In this document: positions 17,056 to 26,068 of the stretch, one piece after another
Numbering within the stretch: the first letter of the stretch is position 1
How the letters are laid out: every line of letters begins with the position of its first letter
Assembly: GCF_001570545.1 (NCBI RefSeq)
Contig: NZ_BBXD01000026.1
Span: 62,001 to 126,000, forward strand
Direction: 5' to 3'
DNA: 64,000 nt
DNA from: Herbidospora mongoliensis
GTDB taxonomy: Bacteria; Actinomycetota; Actinomycetes; Streptosporangiales; Streptosporangiaceae
Made by a program: the position numbers and the translations under genes
Notes under the pieces: model-generated
Told to the model about the DNA's origin: nothing
What the model saw: only the letters and a program-made list of their open reading frames with translations
Databases searched by the model: none

Positions 17056-18048
17056 ATGAGTTCTGCACCGCCTGCGCCTCGTCGATCTCGATCGAAGCCT
17101 CCGACCGTCAAGCGGAGCGTCTACTTCTACCGCGTTGACGCCGGCGCAGATGAATCTGGGATCGCGAGGAACATCGATGCGGAGTTGTCAGCAGGGCTGA
17201 AAGCAATAGATGACCTCCCCTTCGACACCGACCTCCGCCGCTACATGAGTCAGTCCGACGGTAGCAGTATTTGCGCTTGGATCGACGAGTTGTCGGGTGA
17301 CGTGGCGAAAATCCGGCTGGGTACGATCCGCAGAAATGCTCTTCCTCAATCAGAAAGAGGAGGAACTCTTCGGCACCTAAATCTCGGGGACGACGAAGGG
17401 CTATGTGAGACGTCCCACATCTGCATATTCCCCGATGGCATTGTCGGTGTAGAGCACAACTTCTATGGACCGCGAGCCAAACGCCTCTCCACGTATATGA
17501 CACATGTACTTTCCGATGCCGCACCTTCATTCGCTCTCGAAGCCTTGCTGCGAAATGACATCGCCGAGCAACTAGAGGGGGGTAAGTCTGTTCGAAAGTT
17601 GACGATCCGTGTCCGCAGGTCCTATGTGGCGGCCATTCGGGACGCGAATGAATCTCTTGGCAAAGCGCTGGATGCTGCAGCTTCCGGAAGTGACGCGGCA
17701 GTTGTGGGTTTGCTGCTCCAGCCCGAACCATACAAGCGTATGGATCTAAACTCCGAACTAATTCGCTTCTTGAGGAGGATGATTCGTAGGGACGATCTTC
17801 GTGAGCAAACGCAGGAACTCAAGGCGACGATAGTCGATGACGAGACCGGTCGCGCAGATGAGATCAACCTGCTCGAAGATCAGCTCATAAGTAGGAGAAA
17901 ATTCCTCCGCCAAAATCAGCGGTCTCGAGTCCTTAACAGCGAGGACGCCTACCGTCAGATCGCCTTGGCTTACAGAGAGTTGCATCAAGATCTTTTGTCG
18001 GCCTCATCAGCTAGTGTCTTCTTTGAGGGTTCCAACCACGTCCCCTGA
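17056..18048 (+). CDS. Unknown protein, first gene of a two-gene unit with a membrane partner
   Basis: 330 residues, soluble. No family assigned with confidence. Residues about 20-175 form one unit with RSVYFYRVDAG near the start and a conserved-looking stretch LGDDEGLCETSHICIFPDG followed by VGVEHNFYGPR. A second half (about 180-330) is helical and rich in Arg/Glu/Asp, with possible coiled coil around 245-300. The pattern of an N-terminal globular domain with GL.E.SH..IFP and HN..GPR resembles uncharacterised proteins often met in phage-defence neighbourhoods; this is recollection, not a search result. Base composition is lower in GC than the chromosome arms. ATG at 17056; a weak GGGA is nine bases upstream. 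Thirteen bases separate it from the next gene, so the two are co-transcribed. Confidence 0.75.
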   Translation: MSSAPPAPRRSRSKPPTVKRSVYFYRVDAGADESGIARNIDAELSAGLKAIDDLPFDTDLRRYMSQSDGSSICAWIDELSGDVAKIRLGTIRRNALPQSERGGTLRHLNLGDDEGLCETSHICIFPDGIVGVEHNFYGPRAKRLSTYMTHVLSDAAPSFALEALLRNDIAEQLEGGKSVRKLTIRVRRSYVAAIRDANESLGKALDAAASGSDAAVVGLLLQPEPYKRMDLNSELIRFLRRMIRRDDLREQTQELKATIVDDETGRADEINLLEDQLISRRKFLRQNQRSRVLNSEDAYRQIALAYRELHQDLLSASSASVFFEGSNHVP

Positions 18049-18061
18049 GAGGTGCACTTCG

Positions 18062-18553
18062 ATGACGCGTCGGCGGTTTCCTCCTTTCGCCGTTGAACTC
18101 GTCACTTTCGCTCTCGTTTGCGTTATCTTTTATTGGGCTTCGCAATCGTCGGCTGTGGACAAGGCGATTTTCGACATCCTGAAAGATCGCCGTAAGGAAA
18201 TATATGCAGCTGTGATCGGTCTCCATGGAGGCCTCCTTGGATTCATCATTGCCGCGATCACGATTGCCCTGAGCTTTGCGAGCTCCCCTCGATTTGAAAT
18301 CTTGCGGCGCAGTAGACAGTGGCCACGTCTTTTTAACTCCTACACTCGGAGCATGAGATGGACCGCGATGACGACGATCCTTGCGCTCGGGGCCTTTCTC
18401 ATTGACAGGGAAACTGCGGCAAATCGCATATTATTTATCCTTAGCTTTACAGCGATTGCATTTGCTGCTGCCGCGGTGAGCCATATGTTGTGGGTTACCG
18501 AGAAGACGGTGCAAGTAGCAATATCTGCAAGGACTAGAGATCCTGGAGCTTAG
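18062..18553 (+). CDS. Four-helix membrane protein, partner of the upstream unknown gene
   Basis: 163 residues. Predicted membrane helices at about 10-26, 48-73 (YAAVIGLHGGLLGFIIAAIT), 100-114 and 122-145, with both ends likely cytoplasmic and a basic cytoplasmic loop (LRRSRQWPRLFNSYTRSMR) between helices 2 and 3. No enzymatic motif. ATG at 18062 is chosen over upstream starts because GAGAGGTG precedes it. A soluble protein encoded with a small multi-helix membrane protein is a common design of abortive-infection modules, where the membrane part is the effector; that role is only inferred here. Confidence 0.75.
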   Translation: MTRRRFPPFAVELVTFALVCVIFYWASQSSAVDKAIFDILKDRRKEIYAAVIGLHGGLLGFIIAAITIALSFASSPRFEILRRSRQWPRLFNSYTRSMRWTAMTTILALGAFLIDRETAANRILFILSFTAIAFAAAAVSHMLWVTEKTVQVAISARTRDPGA

Positions 18554-19401
18554 CCCAAAATAGGCAATTCTCCATAAGGTAGAACGACTGCGGTGCGGTC
18601 CCGGAACCTAGAGTTCTGCTACTTTCTCTGCGCGGTCCAATACCCAGCGTTAGACATCCTCCCGTCCGAAACTCGTACTGCGCGATAAGACGGAGTCGGA
18701 TGTGTATCACCCGTACCCCCAGAGGCCCAGGAGTACGGCCGGCCCACCATCGGGCCTCCTCCATGGAGCCCCTCCTAGCGGTAGATGCCAGGTTTGAGTG
18801 CGGCACCTCAGGCGGGAAGGTCGGCGGGGAGTATCTAGAACTCCCTCAAGCAGAGGGACGGTCGTTGACAACGGATCTGGTCCACGAGCCAGCTGAGCGT
18901 TTAGCTAGACGCGGAAGATCCCAGCTCAGAGGGACCTACTTGGGTGAGCCGTTCCAGCTCCCGAAGCAAATCTCGCAGTCTTGAGCAGCCCGGTCGATCG
19001 CACAAGGCACAGCCGTGCATGCGGAGAGAACGAGTGCCTCCATAGAGCCGATAGAGGTTGCATTGCAGCCCATGGCGGCGACAGCATTCGTTATAGTGAT
19101 CAACTCCTGTCGCTGCAGCAGGCCCCGTGTGGTCAGCCGGGTCCTGGACCCCGTTCGCACGTTCGCCTGGCGAACCTCCTGGTCGCCCTTGCAAAGTCTG
19201 AGGCACGCAGCGAAGAGGGGGCGACTGGAAGAGAACAAAAGCACGGGTTGAACAGATGGAATAACTAACCCTCGGGGGTCACTCCAGGGTTAGGAAATTG
19301 AGGCGTGTGATATTTAGATTGGCAGTCACGTTCAATTGAAAATTCAGTCAAGATCACCCCTATTGTGATACGATGTTACCGCAGAAATATATAGGAACCC
19401 C
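18554..19401. other. 848-base region without a supported gene
   Basis: Several short overlapping frames on both strands (for example about 90-100 codons each at 18700-18984, 18901-19206 and 18936-19244), none with coding bias, a ribosome-binding site or a recognisable protein. The last 130 bases are AT-rich and should carry the promoter of the methylase gene. A decayed gene is possible. Confidence 0.4.
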
Positions 19402-21264
19402 GTGCTACGGGACGAGGCAAGGCAAGGCGCTAGATTGTCGAGCGACGAGATTCCCCAGCATAACGCGGCAATTGGCTCTGTTCCTGCCCTACTTGCATGG
19501 TGTGTCGAGCAAGCAAAGTCGCTTGACGCGCTTGACGAAGAAGTGGTTCGTGGTGCTGAAAAGTACGAACGTAAAGTACTCAATGCCCTTGGGGGAGTTG
19601 CAAAATCCCTAGTTATTTATGGCGGCCTTGACACCAGCGGCTGGCCGCCAGAGATTAATAAGTGGATGGACCACGCCCCCCGTGTCGTTGACACACAGAT
19701 TGCAGCTGCAATCGCGGATCGCATCCGATCTGGGGAGGATGTCCTTGGATCCCTCTACGGGCGAATCGTCGCAGGGAAGAATCGCCGGAAGCTAGGTACT
19801 TTTTTCACGCCGCGGGACATCATGAATTACATCGCTAATCTCATGATAGAGAATAATGTTAGGGCTAATGCGATTGCGGATCCCGGTGCCGGGGTCGGCG
19901 CCTTCAGCGAGGCTGCACTTGATCTATGGCCTGAAGCGGTGGTTCACGCTGTTGATGTTAATCTAGTTACTCTTGGCTTGCTGGCTGCCTCGCCTGATTC
20001 GTCGCGGCAGAATAGATCCAGCAATCTCCGTATCTGGAGGCAAGAATTCCTCGGATGGCTGCTTGGAGAGTGGGATAAGGAGCCTGGTCCTCGGCTTATC
20101 TTTGGAAATCCACCCTATACTCGCCATCAGTTGTTGAATATGGAAGAAAAGCAGGCTGCTGCGGTAGCGTCAGGAAGCCTTTCTCCGTCGGGAAGGTCGG
20201 GGCTATCTACCTACTTTCTTGCGGCATCTCTCAATTCACTTCGCCCCGATGATAGCCTTTGCCTTCTCTTGCCCGTTAACTGGCTAGAGGCAGACTATGC
20301 CCGCTCTGTCCGCCGTCACTTGTGGTACGAGACCAAGAGATCGGTCGACGTGCATTTGTTTCCGGAGAAAAAGGATGTTTTCCCCGGTGCCCAGGTATCG
20401 GCAATGGTCTTGTTTGTCGGCCCAAGAATGAGTAGTGAGTCCGACCAGCCGATTAGAATATATGAGGTAGAAGAGTCGAATGGCGCCTTCATGGCAGGTG
20501 TACCCATGGAGGAGAAGCGGATTGGGGATCCGCCTAACACGCTTATGCCAGCAGCATTTAGGCGTGCCGCCGGCAACTATGCGCCGAGCGAGGAAATGGT
20601 CACTCTGGGCGATGTTGCGACCGTTCGGCGAGGAGTGGCTACGGGGAATAACAAATTTTTCCTGCTAACAAATAAGCAAGTCGCTATATTGCCTGAAGGG
20701 TCATATACTCCTGCAATCGCGAGACTGCGAGAGATGGAAGAGGATTGTTTTACGAAGGAGCTCCACGATAAGCTTCAAGAGGAAGGTGAGCGTTGTTGGA
20801 TGTTGCAGGTCAAGAAGGAGGATAGATCAAACGCGGCAGTAGATGCGCTTCTTTCGTCGGGTGAAGCAGAGCTTGTGCATACGGCGTATCTCTGCAAGAC
20901 CCGACCTGTATGGTATGAGCTAGAGAGATTTCCAACCCCTCATCTTGTCCTTAGCCCGATGAGTAAAAAAGTCTTCCGCGTAATGGTTAACGCTATCGGA
21001 GCGATACCTACGAATACGCTTTATGGCATTCGGCTCTTCGATGCTGTTGACTCTGTTGAGAGTCGTCGACAATTGGCCGAGTGGCTTCGGGGCCCTGACG
21101 GCCAGGATGCGCTAACAGCGATTGCTCGCAGGCATGGCGATGGGCTCCTCAAGCTGGAACCTCGGGCACTTCTAGGCGTTAAGATTCCAAAACGCATTCT
21201 TCGATATTCTGAACAGAGTCATACTGATACCCGACCCAAACCTCTTCGAGTCACTTTGTGGTGA
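19402..21264 (+). CDS. N6-adenine DNA methylase, Eco57I/TaqI-like class
   Basis: 620 residues. It has a helical N-terminal part (1-125), then GTFFTPRDIMNYI (132-144), SAM-binding motif I ADPGAGVGAF (159-168), the VDVNLVTLGLLA acidic loop, and catalytic motif IV FGNPPY (234-239), which marks amino-methylation of adenine. The C-terminal half (about 380-620) contains VTLGDVATVRRGVATGNNKF, typical of the target-recognition domain of Eco57I/PglX-like methylases. GTG at 19402 with AGGA nine bases upstream. Third codon positions are much less GC-rich than in the arms, a sign of transfer. It converges with a nuclease/helicase/ParB-like operon and should provide the self-protecting methylation for it. 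It could also be a stand-alone methylase. Confidence 0.88.
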   Translation: MLRDEARQGARLSSDEIPQHNAAIGSVPALLAWCVEQAKSLDALDEEVVRGAEKYERKVLNALGGVAKSLVIYGGLDTSGWPPEINKWMDHAPRVVDTQIAAAIADRIRSGEDVLGSLYGRIVAGKNRRKLGTFFTPRDIMNYIANLMIENNVRANAIADPGAGVGAFSEAALDLWPEAVVHAVDVNLVTLGLLAASPDSSRQNRSSNLRIWRQEFLGWLLGEWDKEPGPRLIFGNPPYTRHQLLNMEEKQAAAVASGSLSPSGRSGLSTYFLAASLNSLRPDDSLCLLLPVNWLEADYARSVRRHLWYETKRSVDVHLFPEKKDVFPGAQVSAMVLFVGPRMSSESDQPIRIYEVEESNGAFMAGVPMEEKRIGDPPNTLMPAAFRRAAGNYAPSEEMVTLGDVATVRRGVATGNNKFFLLTNKQVAILPEGSYTPAIARLREMEEDCFTKELHDKLQEEGERCWMLQVKKEDRSNAAVDALLSSGEAELVHTAYLCKTRPVWYELERFPTPHLVLSPMSKKVFRVMVNAIGAIPTNTLYGIRLFDAVDSVESRRQLAEWLRGPDGQDALTAIARRHGDGLLKLEPRALLGVKIPKRILRYSEQSHTDTRPKPLRVTLW

Positions 21265-21344
21265 GAGGAGGGCTGGTGTAATTGACACTCCTGGGATGCT
21301 TTGGGTTTGCAGGCATTCGCTCGAGCATGAACAGGAGAGACCGA

Positions 21345-22100
21345 TCAGAGCGGCGGGGGTAATCCTGGCGTCAACAGAGACGTAGGGATCAGGGCTAGGG
21401 CCTCCGTCCACCGTCCACCTTGATCTACGGGAAGATAGGGGCTGAGAGTAGCTGCTCGACACCATCCCAGAATTCTTATCTCATCGCCCAACGTAACTCT
21501 GGAGCAGGCGACCATAGACCATTCCGTAGGGTTGCTGCGACCTACGTCGTATTCGTTGCGCGTCAGGTAGAACCTGAACGAAGACAGGAGTTCTTCCGCC
21601 GTTTGGGTCTTAACCTCTAATCGGCGTATGCTCGATCCGTCCAGAGTCGGAGCCGTGATGTCGTAGCCAAAATAGTCAGATATAAGACTAACTCGCGTGC
21701 ATTCCGTCGCGAGGTCCGGCCTGTGCAGCGTCTCGAACTCGCCTTGCAGTTCTATCAGAACAAATTCTTCTCCAGCAGCGCCGACATTGCTGCGATCAAC
21801 TTTCCTGTTGCGCTCGGCAATCAAGCGCTCGATAGTCGCCGCAATGGTATCTTCATCGCGGGTGGCAGTGAGACTTGATAGCGCTGGCATCGGCAGAAGC
21901 TTGCCGTTCTCTAACCGAAGAAGGCCTGCGGCGATGAGAAGGCCTTCCCCCATTGTCAGGGTGGAAGGCGGAAATGTCTTTTGTGTAGCGGTCGTTCGAT
22001 AGCTGCTTCGAGCATCTTCGTGTGCGTTGCCGGCGCTGTCGATGAACTTAGCGACCTGGATGGCCGCAGCAATTTGATAACGCGTTGGACTAGCTGTCAT
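21345..22100 (-). CDS. DUF3883-domain protein, putative PD-(D/E)XK nuclease
   Basis: 251 residues. The C-terminal half matches the DUF3883 pattern: GAAGEEFVLIELQGE (Glu111/112), FGYDI (Asp147) and RRLEVKTQT (Glu162-x-Lys164), then FRFYLTRNEYDVG and a WSMVACSRV strand. The Glu...Asp...Glu-x-Lys arrangement is the restriction-endonuclease-like catalytic set, and DUF3883 is common in DNA-targeting defence genes next to helicases. The N-terminal 100 residues are helical and look like a small specificity or adaptor region. Its ATG at 22100 abuts the stop codon of the helicase gene (22101-22103), so translation is coupled. It is the last gene of the three-gene operon and convergent with the methylase. 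Confidence 0.82.
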   Translation of the reverse strand: MTASPTRYQIAAAIQVAKFIDSAGNAHEDARSSYRTTATQKTFPPSTLTMGEGLLIAAGLLRLENGKLLPMPALSSLTATRDEDTIAATIERLIAERNRKVDRSNVGAAGEEFVLIELQGEFETLHRPDLATECTRVSLISDYFGYDITAPTLDGSSIRRLEVKTQTAEELLSSFRFYLTRNEYDVGRSNPTEWSMVACSRVTLGDEIRILGWCRAATLSPYLPVDQGGRWTEALALIPTSLLTPGLPPPL

Positions 22101-23981
22101 CTAGGACGCACCGCTCGCCAAATGAGTTAATACTTCTTGCAGGTCCAACTCGTCGTCGAGCTCCAGCCCGAAGTACTCATCGTCTGGTAGCGCCAGCGGT
22201 ACAAGTCCGGGATCAGCCAGCATTTGTCCAAGCCGAACCATTTTTGCCCTGACGCGATTGTGGATACGCTCGTCGATGGTGCCCTCTGTGGTCAGTAGGT
22301 AGATCCGAGTCTCCGTGTCCTCGGCAAGGCCGAGACGATGGATACGGTCTAGCGACTGGAGATACTGACCAGCATTGAATGTTCGGTCGATATAAATAGC
22401 ATCATGGCATTCATGATGCAGGCTGACGCCCTCAGCCATTGCTGCCGGGTTGGCTAGCAGAACCTTGCAATCAGAGTCCCGACGGAACCGCGTGAGTTCT
22501 CGTTCTCGAGTACGTACGCCAGGGTCCGCATCGTCGGCACTGGGGATGCCCCCGTAGACAATTGCTGGCTTTAGTCCCGCGAGTTGACGTTCCAATGCAA
22601 GTAGGTTCCCCGGAAAGTTCGACCAGACAAGTGTCTTACGGTTCTGTTGGGCATTGCGAAAGACGATCTTGCAGGCTTCTGCAATCTTTGGGGGTATCTC
22701 GTACTCTGAGTATGTTTCGATCATGCGACCCAGAGGGCTACCAGGCGGGATTGTCAGTGGCGGGAAACGGTATGCCCGGGACGGGTTTGCGCTACTTGCC
22801 AGCAATTGCGGGCTGGACGCTGCTTGAATGAGATACATTGTCACCTCACCCAGCCGAGCGAACATCTCGGCGTCCCTTCGGCCGAGGTCGACCAGTCCGG
22901 CATACCTCTGGACCATCGCGTCGTAAATGTCTTTCTGGACCGGCCCCATTTGTATAGGGGCGACCGGTACAAACGTGACGGGCGGCAACCTCAAGTCAGC
23001 CTTCGTGGTTCGCACGTAGAGCGGTTCAATGAAATTGTTCAAGGCGTTCATCGAGTCGGTTGTTGGCTCTGCTACAAGGGCTGCCCGAGGTGCTGACTTC
23101 GACGCCATACCGCCAGGCCAGAGGATGTCAATTAGAGCGACGAGATCGCGGGGATGGTTGGGCGCGGGGGTGCCAGTAAGAATGTCGCGGCGAGCGGCGA
23201 GCGGAGCCAATGCGAGTAGTCCGCGGCCCCACTCGCCCATACTTCCGCGCTTGGCCCGGTGCGCTTCGTCGATGACAAGATGAACGCTGTGGTCACCCAT
23301 CCATGAAGCCAGATCCGGAAGGGCATTGCGTAGCTTCTGGTAGTTCACAATCACAACATCTGGGTTGTGTTCAAGGGGGCCAGTCCAGCGTGCGGTGGTC
23401 AGGGGTGGGTCGACCACTTGAAGCGCCTCCTCTTCCCATGCCTCGAAGGCAGATAGGGGCGCCACAACCAGAAGTTTGTCCACGCGTCCCGCGCCGCGTT
23501 CGCCCAGGTGAAGGGTGTAGGTTACGGTCGTCTTCCCCGCACCAGGTACAGAGAAGTTCGCGCCGTGGCGCATGTGCCAGAGCCTGTTTGCATCCCGGAC
23601 TTGGAATGGCCGAAGCTCTCGTGTGAGCCGGTGGCCGCTTGCTTCCCAATCGGGTTCAGGGCGGGGGCGGTTCTTGGAGTCGAGCAGATTGGTAACGGCT
23701 TCTTGGTCGCTCCTGAGCCGTAGAAGTAGAGCTCTCACGTCATCGTCTGGGACGAGGCGTGCTCCTAGTCGGCGTAGATGCGCTTGGAGAGTGCCAGCTC
23801 TACTGACCAACTGGTCCGCGCCAACTAGCAGTGGTCGGCCCTGGCGAGGTAGCGACCCCGCAATGAGGATCGCGATCTGGGACCAAGCTGAGTCCGAGAG
23901 GTTCGTTCGTGTGACCGCAATGGCGCGTCCATCGTCGGCCATACGCATCGTCAGCACGGGTGTGGCGGTGTTCGCAGTCAT
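22101..23981 (-). CDS. SNF2-family DEAH helicase/translocase
   Basis: 626 residues. Walker A VPGAGKTT (145-152), Walker B with DEAH at 238-241 (VIDEAHRAK), motif III LTGTPAPNHP, and in the second RecA domain LANPAAMAEGVSLHHECHDAI and motif VI QSLDRIHRLG. It lacks any fused nuclease. SNF2 proteins of this compact kind move along double-stranded DNA; with a DUF3883 nuclease and a methylase it would be the motor of a restriction-type system. Its start overlaps the stop of the ParB-like gene by four bases, and its stop abuts the nuclease start, so the three genes are one operon. The N-terminal 120 residues are an unassigned domain. Confidence 0.88.
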   Translation of the reverse strand: MTANTATPVLTMRMADDGRAIAVTRTNLSDSAWSQIAILIAGSLPRQGRPLLVGADQLVSRAGTLQAHLRRLGARLVPDDDVRALLLRLRSDQEAVTNLLDSKNRPRPEPDWEASGHRLTRELRPFQVRDANRLWHMRHGANFSVPGAGKTTVTYTLHLGERGAGRVDKLLVVAPLSAFEAWEEEALQVVDPPLTTARWTGPLEHNPDVVIVNYQKLRNALPDLASWMGDHSVHLVIDEAHRAKRGSMGEWGRGLLALAPLAARRDILTGTPAPNHPRDLVALIDILWPGGMASKSAPRAALVAEPTTDSMNALNNFIEPLYVRTTKADLRLPPVTFVPVAPIQMGPVQKDIYDAMVQRYAGLVDLGRRDAEMFARLGEVTMYLIQAASSPQLLASSANPSRAYRFPPLTIPPGSPLGRMIETYSEYEIPPKIAEACKIVFRNAQQNRKTLVWSNFPGNLLALERQLAGLKPAIVYGGIPSADDADPGVRTRERELTRFRRDSDCKVLLANPAAMAEGVSLHHECHDAIYIDRTFNAGQYLQSLDRIHRLGLAEDTETRIYLLTTEGTIDERIHNRVRAKMVRLGQMLADPGLVPLALPDDEYFGLELDDELDLQEVLTHLASGAS

Positions 23982-25390
23982 GAGTGCCTGGCCGTAATCT
24001 GCTCCAGCGCTTCACGTGCTTCATCTATCTGAACTACGAGGTCGTCAAGGAGTGAGGTGACCCCTTCAGCGGCTTTGGCGAATTCGACTTGGTCTTGTAC
24101 GTCGTAAATCGCCTTGTTTGCAGCGACCAGGGCTGCGTGGGCCTTCTCTATTAGTCTCGATGGTGCTTCCAATTTTTCGCCGGCGTCAATGCGCATGCTG
24201 CTGTCTTTTAGACCGGCATCGGTGGTGTCCCTGAGAACCTTGAGGATTTCGTTGCCGCTGTGCCTACTACCATCCGGCAACTCCACTACTCCTCGCGGGC
24301 CGGCATTTGTGGCTGCGATCGTGAGATTAAGCAAGGAACGAACCGCGTTCCCGGCAGGCTTGTCTTCTGAGGACCGTCCGAAGTCCAGCAGGTCCAGGCC
24401 GTCGCCTCCAGGGTCGGTCTTCGGCTCGAGTGCAGGCTTCGTATCGGTAGCCGCTGCAGCGATCTTGGTGCCTATCTCTCCGCCGTGCGTCAGCGCATTC
24501 ATCAGATGCTTGTTCACCCATCCCTGGGTGGCCACGCGCAGATTATGGACTGATCCCATATCGAGTAAATGGAGATGGAGCCACTCGCGGATGTGGTCAT
24601 CTCCTGCCTCTGGTCCCTCACGCTCATCGATCGCCTGAACGCGAGTGTCCAGTTCTCTCCAGTTCTGAAGTGCTCCCTTCTTGCGGCCACTGCCGAACGA
24701 CTTGATCGGTATCGGCGGGTCAACCAACACTCGTGCACGATCCATGAGTGCAAGCAGGCGGAAGCGTAGTACGACATCTTTCGGATTCAGCCGTTGACGC
24801 TTTGCGATTTGCTGCTCGGTCATTTGACCTTCCTCATGGAGGGTTCGCAGCATCATGAGTTCGCTTACGAGGTCGTAATCATCCTTGTGATCACGCTGTT
24901 TCTGAACGACTGCCTCAAGGTCGTACAGTTCGCCGGGTCCGGTGTCGGACGGCAGTACAGCGACGCGGATGGCGTCGTTACGAAGTTCACCTTCCGCCAA
25001 CAGTTCCCTCATGAGAACGCAGCGGGTGTTCGCGTTGATCAACACCCCGGACCGGGTGATGATGCCGGGCTCGTCCTGACCTTCCTCCCTCAGAGAGCGC
25101 TTAAGCTCTTCGGCGAATTTGTGTGACTCGCTCACAAGCTCCGCGATGAGCTTTTGGGCTGCCGGGCTCTCTGGGTCGGCGGCCACCGCTTCGCTTGAAG
25201 AGTGGTCGGCCAGCGCGGGCGCGATCCGGAAGCTTTTCGCGTTGAGGATCGGGACCGAGAGCGGAAGGGTTACCACCGGCAGGTTCGTACTCCCGCGGCT
25301 CAGCGGGAAGGGGCGCCGCTCGCCGTTTTCTAGCTGACCATGCGCCTCGAGAGCCTTCAGGATGTGCTGCCTGCGTGCGGCCTCAGTCAT
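23978..25390 (-). CDS. ParB/Srx-like N-terminal domain protein
   Basis: 470 residues. The region at about 100-160 carries a ParB/sulfiredoxin-like pattern, GQDEPGIITRSGVLINANTR followed by VLMRELL, in which NANTR stands where ParB proteins have the GERR box and DndB-like proteins have DGQHR. Residues about 180-235 (MTEQQIAKRQRLNPKDVVLR) look like the ParB-type helix-turn-helix. The rest is helical with a C-terminal coiled coil (about 405-465). It may bind DNA or nucleotide and direct the helicase and nuclease. ATG at 25390 is used because GGAGG lies seven bases upstream; the frame is open ten codons further. First gene of the operon with the SNF2 and DUF3883 genes. Confidence 0.75.
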   Translation of the reverse strand: MTEAARRQHILKALEAHGQLENGERRPFPLSRGSTNLPVVTLPLSVPILNAKSFRIAPALADHSSSEAVAADPESPAAQKLIAELVSESHKFAEELKRSLREEGQDEPGIITRSGVLINANTRCVLMRELLAEGELRNDAIRVAVLPSDTGPGELYDLEAVVQKQRDHKDDYDLVSELMMLRTLHEEGQMTEQQIAKRQRLNPKDVVLRFRLLALMDRARVLVDPPIPIKSFGSGRKKGALQNWRELDTRVQAIDEREGPEAGDDHIREWLHLHLLDMGSVHNLRVATQGWVNKHLMNALTHGGEIGTKIAAAATDTKPALEPKTDPGGDGLDLLDFGRSSEDKPAGNAVRSLLNLTIAATNAGPRGVVELPDGSRHSGNEILKVLRDTTDAGLKDSSMRIDAGEKLEAPSRLIEKAHAALVAANKAIYDVQDQVEFAKAAEGVTSLLDDLVVQIDEAREALEQITARHS

Positions 25391-26068
25391 CGGCCATCCT
25401 CCACTTGTTGTGCATGCCACGACACATCCAGAAGGTTAGAGGGGCCCACCGACAGAATCCCTGTCTTTTGTGGCCATCCCTGGCATCACATGGCGTTTGG
25501 GTAGCTCATCGGTTCTTGCCACGCGGCTTACCTGGGCTTCTGTGAGGCTGGCAGGTGGAAAAGATTGCGCCCTGGTGCAGGTAGGCAGGGGTAAGAATGT
25601 TCTACGGGTGGCCCTGGCTCTGGTGAGTCAGGCAGCCGCGCCGCATGGGCTTGCTGTCGCTACAAGTGCCGAATCGCATCATGTATTGGATTTGGAGAGG
25701 CCTTAATGGGGGTTATTTGTTAAGCCCGAAATTATTGGATCTCCCGCCGGGTGCTTGGGCGCCAGCGAGTTCCGTCAGATGCTCATCGACGATTGCCGGA
25801 CCCTGGGTAGGGGGTGCTAACGCGCCGTCGTTGGTTCCTGATCTTGCGCCGCTTGTAGCGCTCCTGGTCGACACCGCAGCGGCGCTATCCGCGCCGGGCT
25901 CGTGTCGGCTGGCTGGTTAGCGCGTTCGCGGCCGGTATGAGAAGTCCGGCGTCTTCGCAGGGGAGGAGTGCGTGATCGGGTTGGAGTATCCCGTGTCGGC
26001 AGCCAGTCCGGTTGCGCTTGGTCGACCCGGTGACCGAGAAGGGCGGACAAGCCTGGGGGTGGTGGCCC
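25391..26068. other. 678-base region without a supported gene
   Basis: It holds the promoter of the ParB-like operon on its left side. Short frames on both strands (for example 25470-25706 plus and 25817-26050 minus) have no coding bias or recognisable content. Nothing else is seen. Confidence 0.4.

Noticed and set aside
18700-19244. Several 90-100 codon frames between the membrane protein and methylase genes
   Set aside because: They overlap one another on both strands, lack third-position bias and ribosome-binding sites, and show no recognisable protein features.
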